From contig JAAZKQ010000745.1 of the NCBI GenBank assembly GCA_012799755.1, positions 1 through 6,186 on the forward strand: DNA of 6,186 bases. The letters are read 5' to 3'. Each line of letters opens with the position of its first letter. Within the stretch, counting starts at the first letter, position 1. This document shows positions 5,985 to 6,186 of this stretch, piece by piece. This DNA is from Lentisphaerota bacterium. GTDB taxonomy: Bacteria; Verrucomicrobiota; Lentisphaeria; Oligosphaerales; Oligosphaeraceae. The notes beneath the pieces were generated by a model. It did no database searches, had not been told where the DNA came from, and saw only the letters and a program-made list of their open reading frames with translations. A program made the translations under genes and the position numbers.

Positions 5985-6186
5985 GTAAAAGATATATGTG
6001 CCGCCTTCAATTTCCCATACGGAAGATACATTGTGAAAAACAGTTTGGAATAATTCCAGAACGGTTGCCTTGTTTTTTTAACGACTCCTTGTCATCACCC
6101 CGTTTTGCACATTTAATTTTTCTTAAAGGCGGTGATTTTTTTAAGATTAAGATAATTATTTTCGCCGGTCCAGACGCTAAGCAAGA
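5985..6186. other. AT-rich non-coding stretch, no gene seen
   Basis: No reading frame of useful length was found on either strand. Visible items are a 13-base palindrome TGGAATAATTCCA (6046-6058); a weak inverted pair ATCACC (6094-6099) with GGTGAT (6131-6136) followed by a T-run; and, at the very end, CCAGACGCTAAG (from about 6169), which may be a diverged remnant of the CCGCCAAGACGCCAAG box. None is strong enough to name as a regulatory site. The region may hold the cls promoter. Confidence 0.5.

Noticed and set aside
6046..6058. Palindrome TGGAATAATTCCA as an operator
   Set aside because: A single 13-base palindrome in AT-rich sequence with no regulator gene or second copy nearby is not enough evidence.
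6094..6142. Intrinsic terminator: ATCACC/GGTGAT followed by a T-run
   Set aside because: The stem is only six base pairs with a loop of about 31 bases, and no plus-strand gene lies upstream for it to end.

Overview
The window suggests a Gram-negative (diderm) bacterium, because it encodes an outer-membrane secretin with a periplasmic partner and a type IV pilus ATPase. The phylum cannot be fixed from sequence alone. The abundance of short dispersed repeats (CACGAAA/CACGGAA tracts, CCGCCAAGACGCCAAG boxes, hairpin cassettes) gives an impression of a repeat-rich environmental lineage, possibly the PVC group (Lentisphaerota/Kiritimatiellota), but this is only an impression.

Layout. Positions 1-456 are non-coding and built almost entirely of repeats: a three-copy 46-47 bp tandem array, two near-identical 56 bp blocks separated by a 20 bp CCGCCAAG box, then a roughly 97 bp hairpin cassette (element 1). 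Positions 457-3977 hold a tight plus-strand operon of three genes: a small PilP/GspC-like periplasmic protein, a secretin (start best placed at ATG 1006) and a PilT-type retraction ATPase whose ATGA start overlaps the secretin stop. Positions 3978-4263 are non-coding and hold a second CCGCCAAG box and hairpin cassette (element 2). Positions 4264-5808 on the minus strand encode a cardiolipin synthase of the phospholipase D family, convergent with the operon and visibly more AT-rich. Positions 5809-6186 are non-coding, with a third hairpin cassette (element 3, minus strand) in the cls leader, then AT-rich sequence in which no gene is seen.

How the genes work together. The first three genes form an envelope machine module: the secretin makes the outer-membrane pore, the PilP/GspC-like protein probably docks to it in the periplasm, and the cytoplasmic PilT-like ATPase would power pilus disassembly. 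The pilin, assembly ATPase, platform protein and PilM/N/O alignment proteins are not in the window and must lie elsewhere. The cls gene makes cardiolipin and has no evident functional link to the operon.

The most interesting signal is the three-copy hairpin cassette. Its single-stranded segments are conserved, while its stems change in sequence and length and mostly keep pairing (one stem is degenerate in element 2). The indels break reading frame. This points to a structured RNA or DNA element, not a gene. Two copies lie in the same-strand leader of the next gene; the third lies downstream of the pilus operon.
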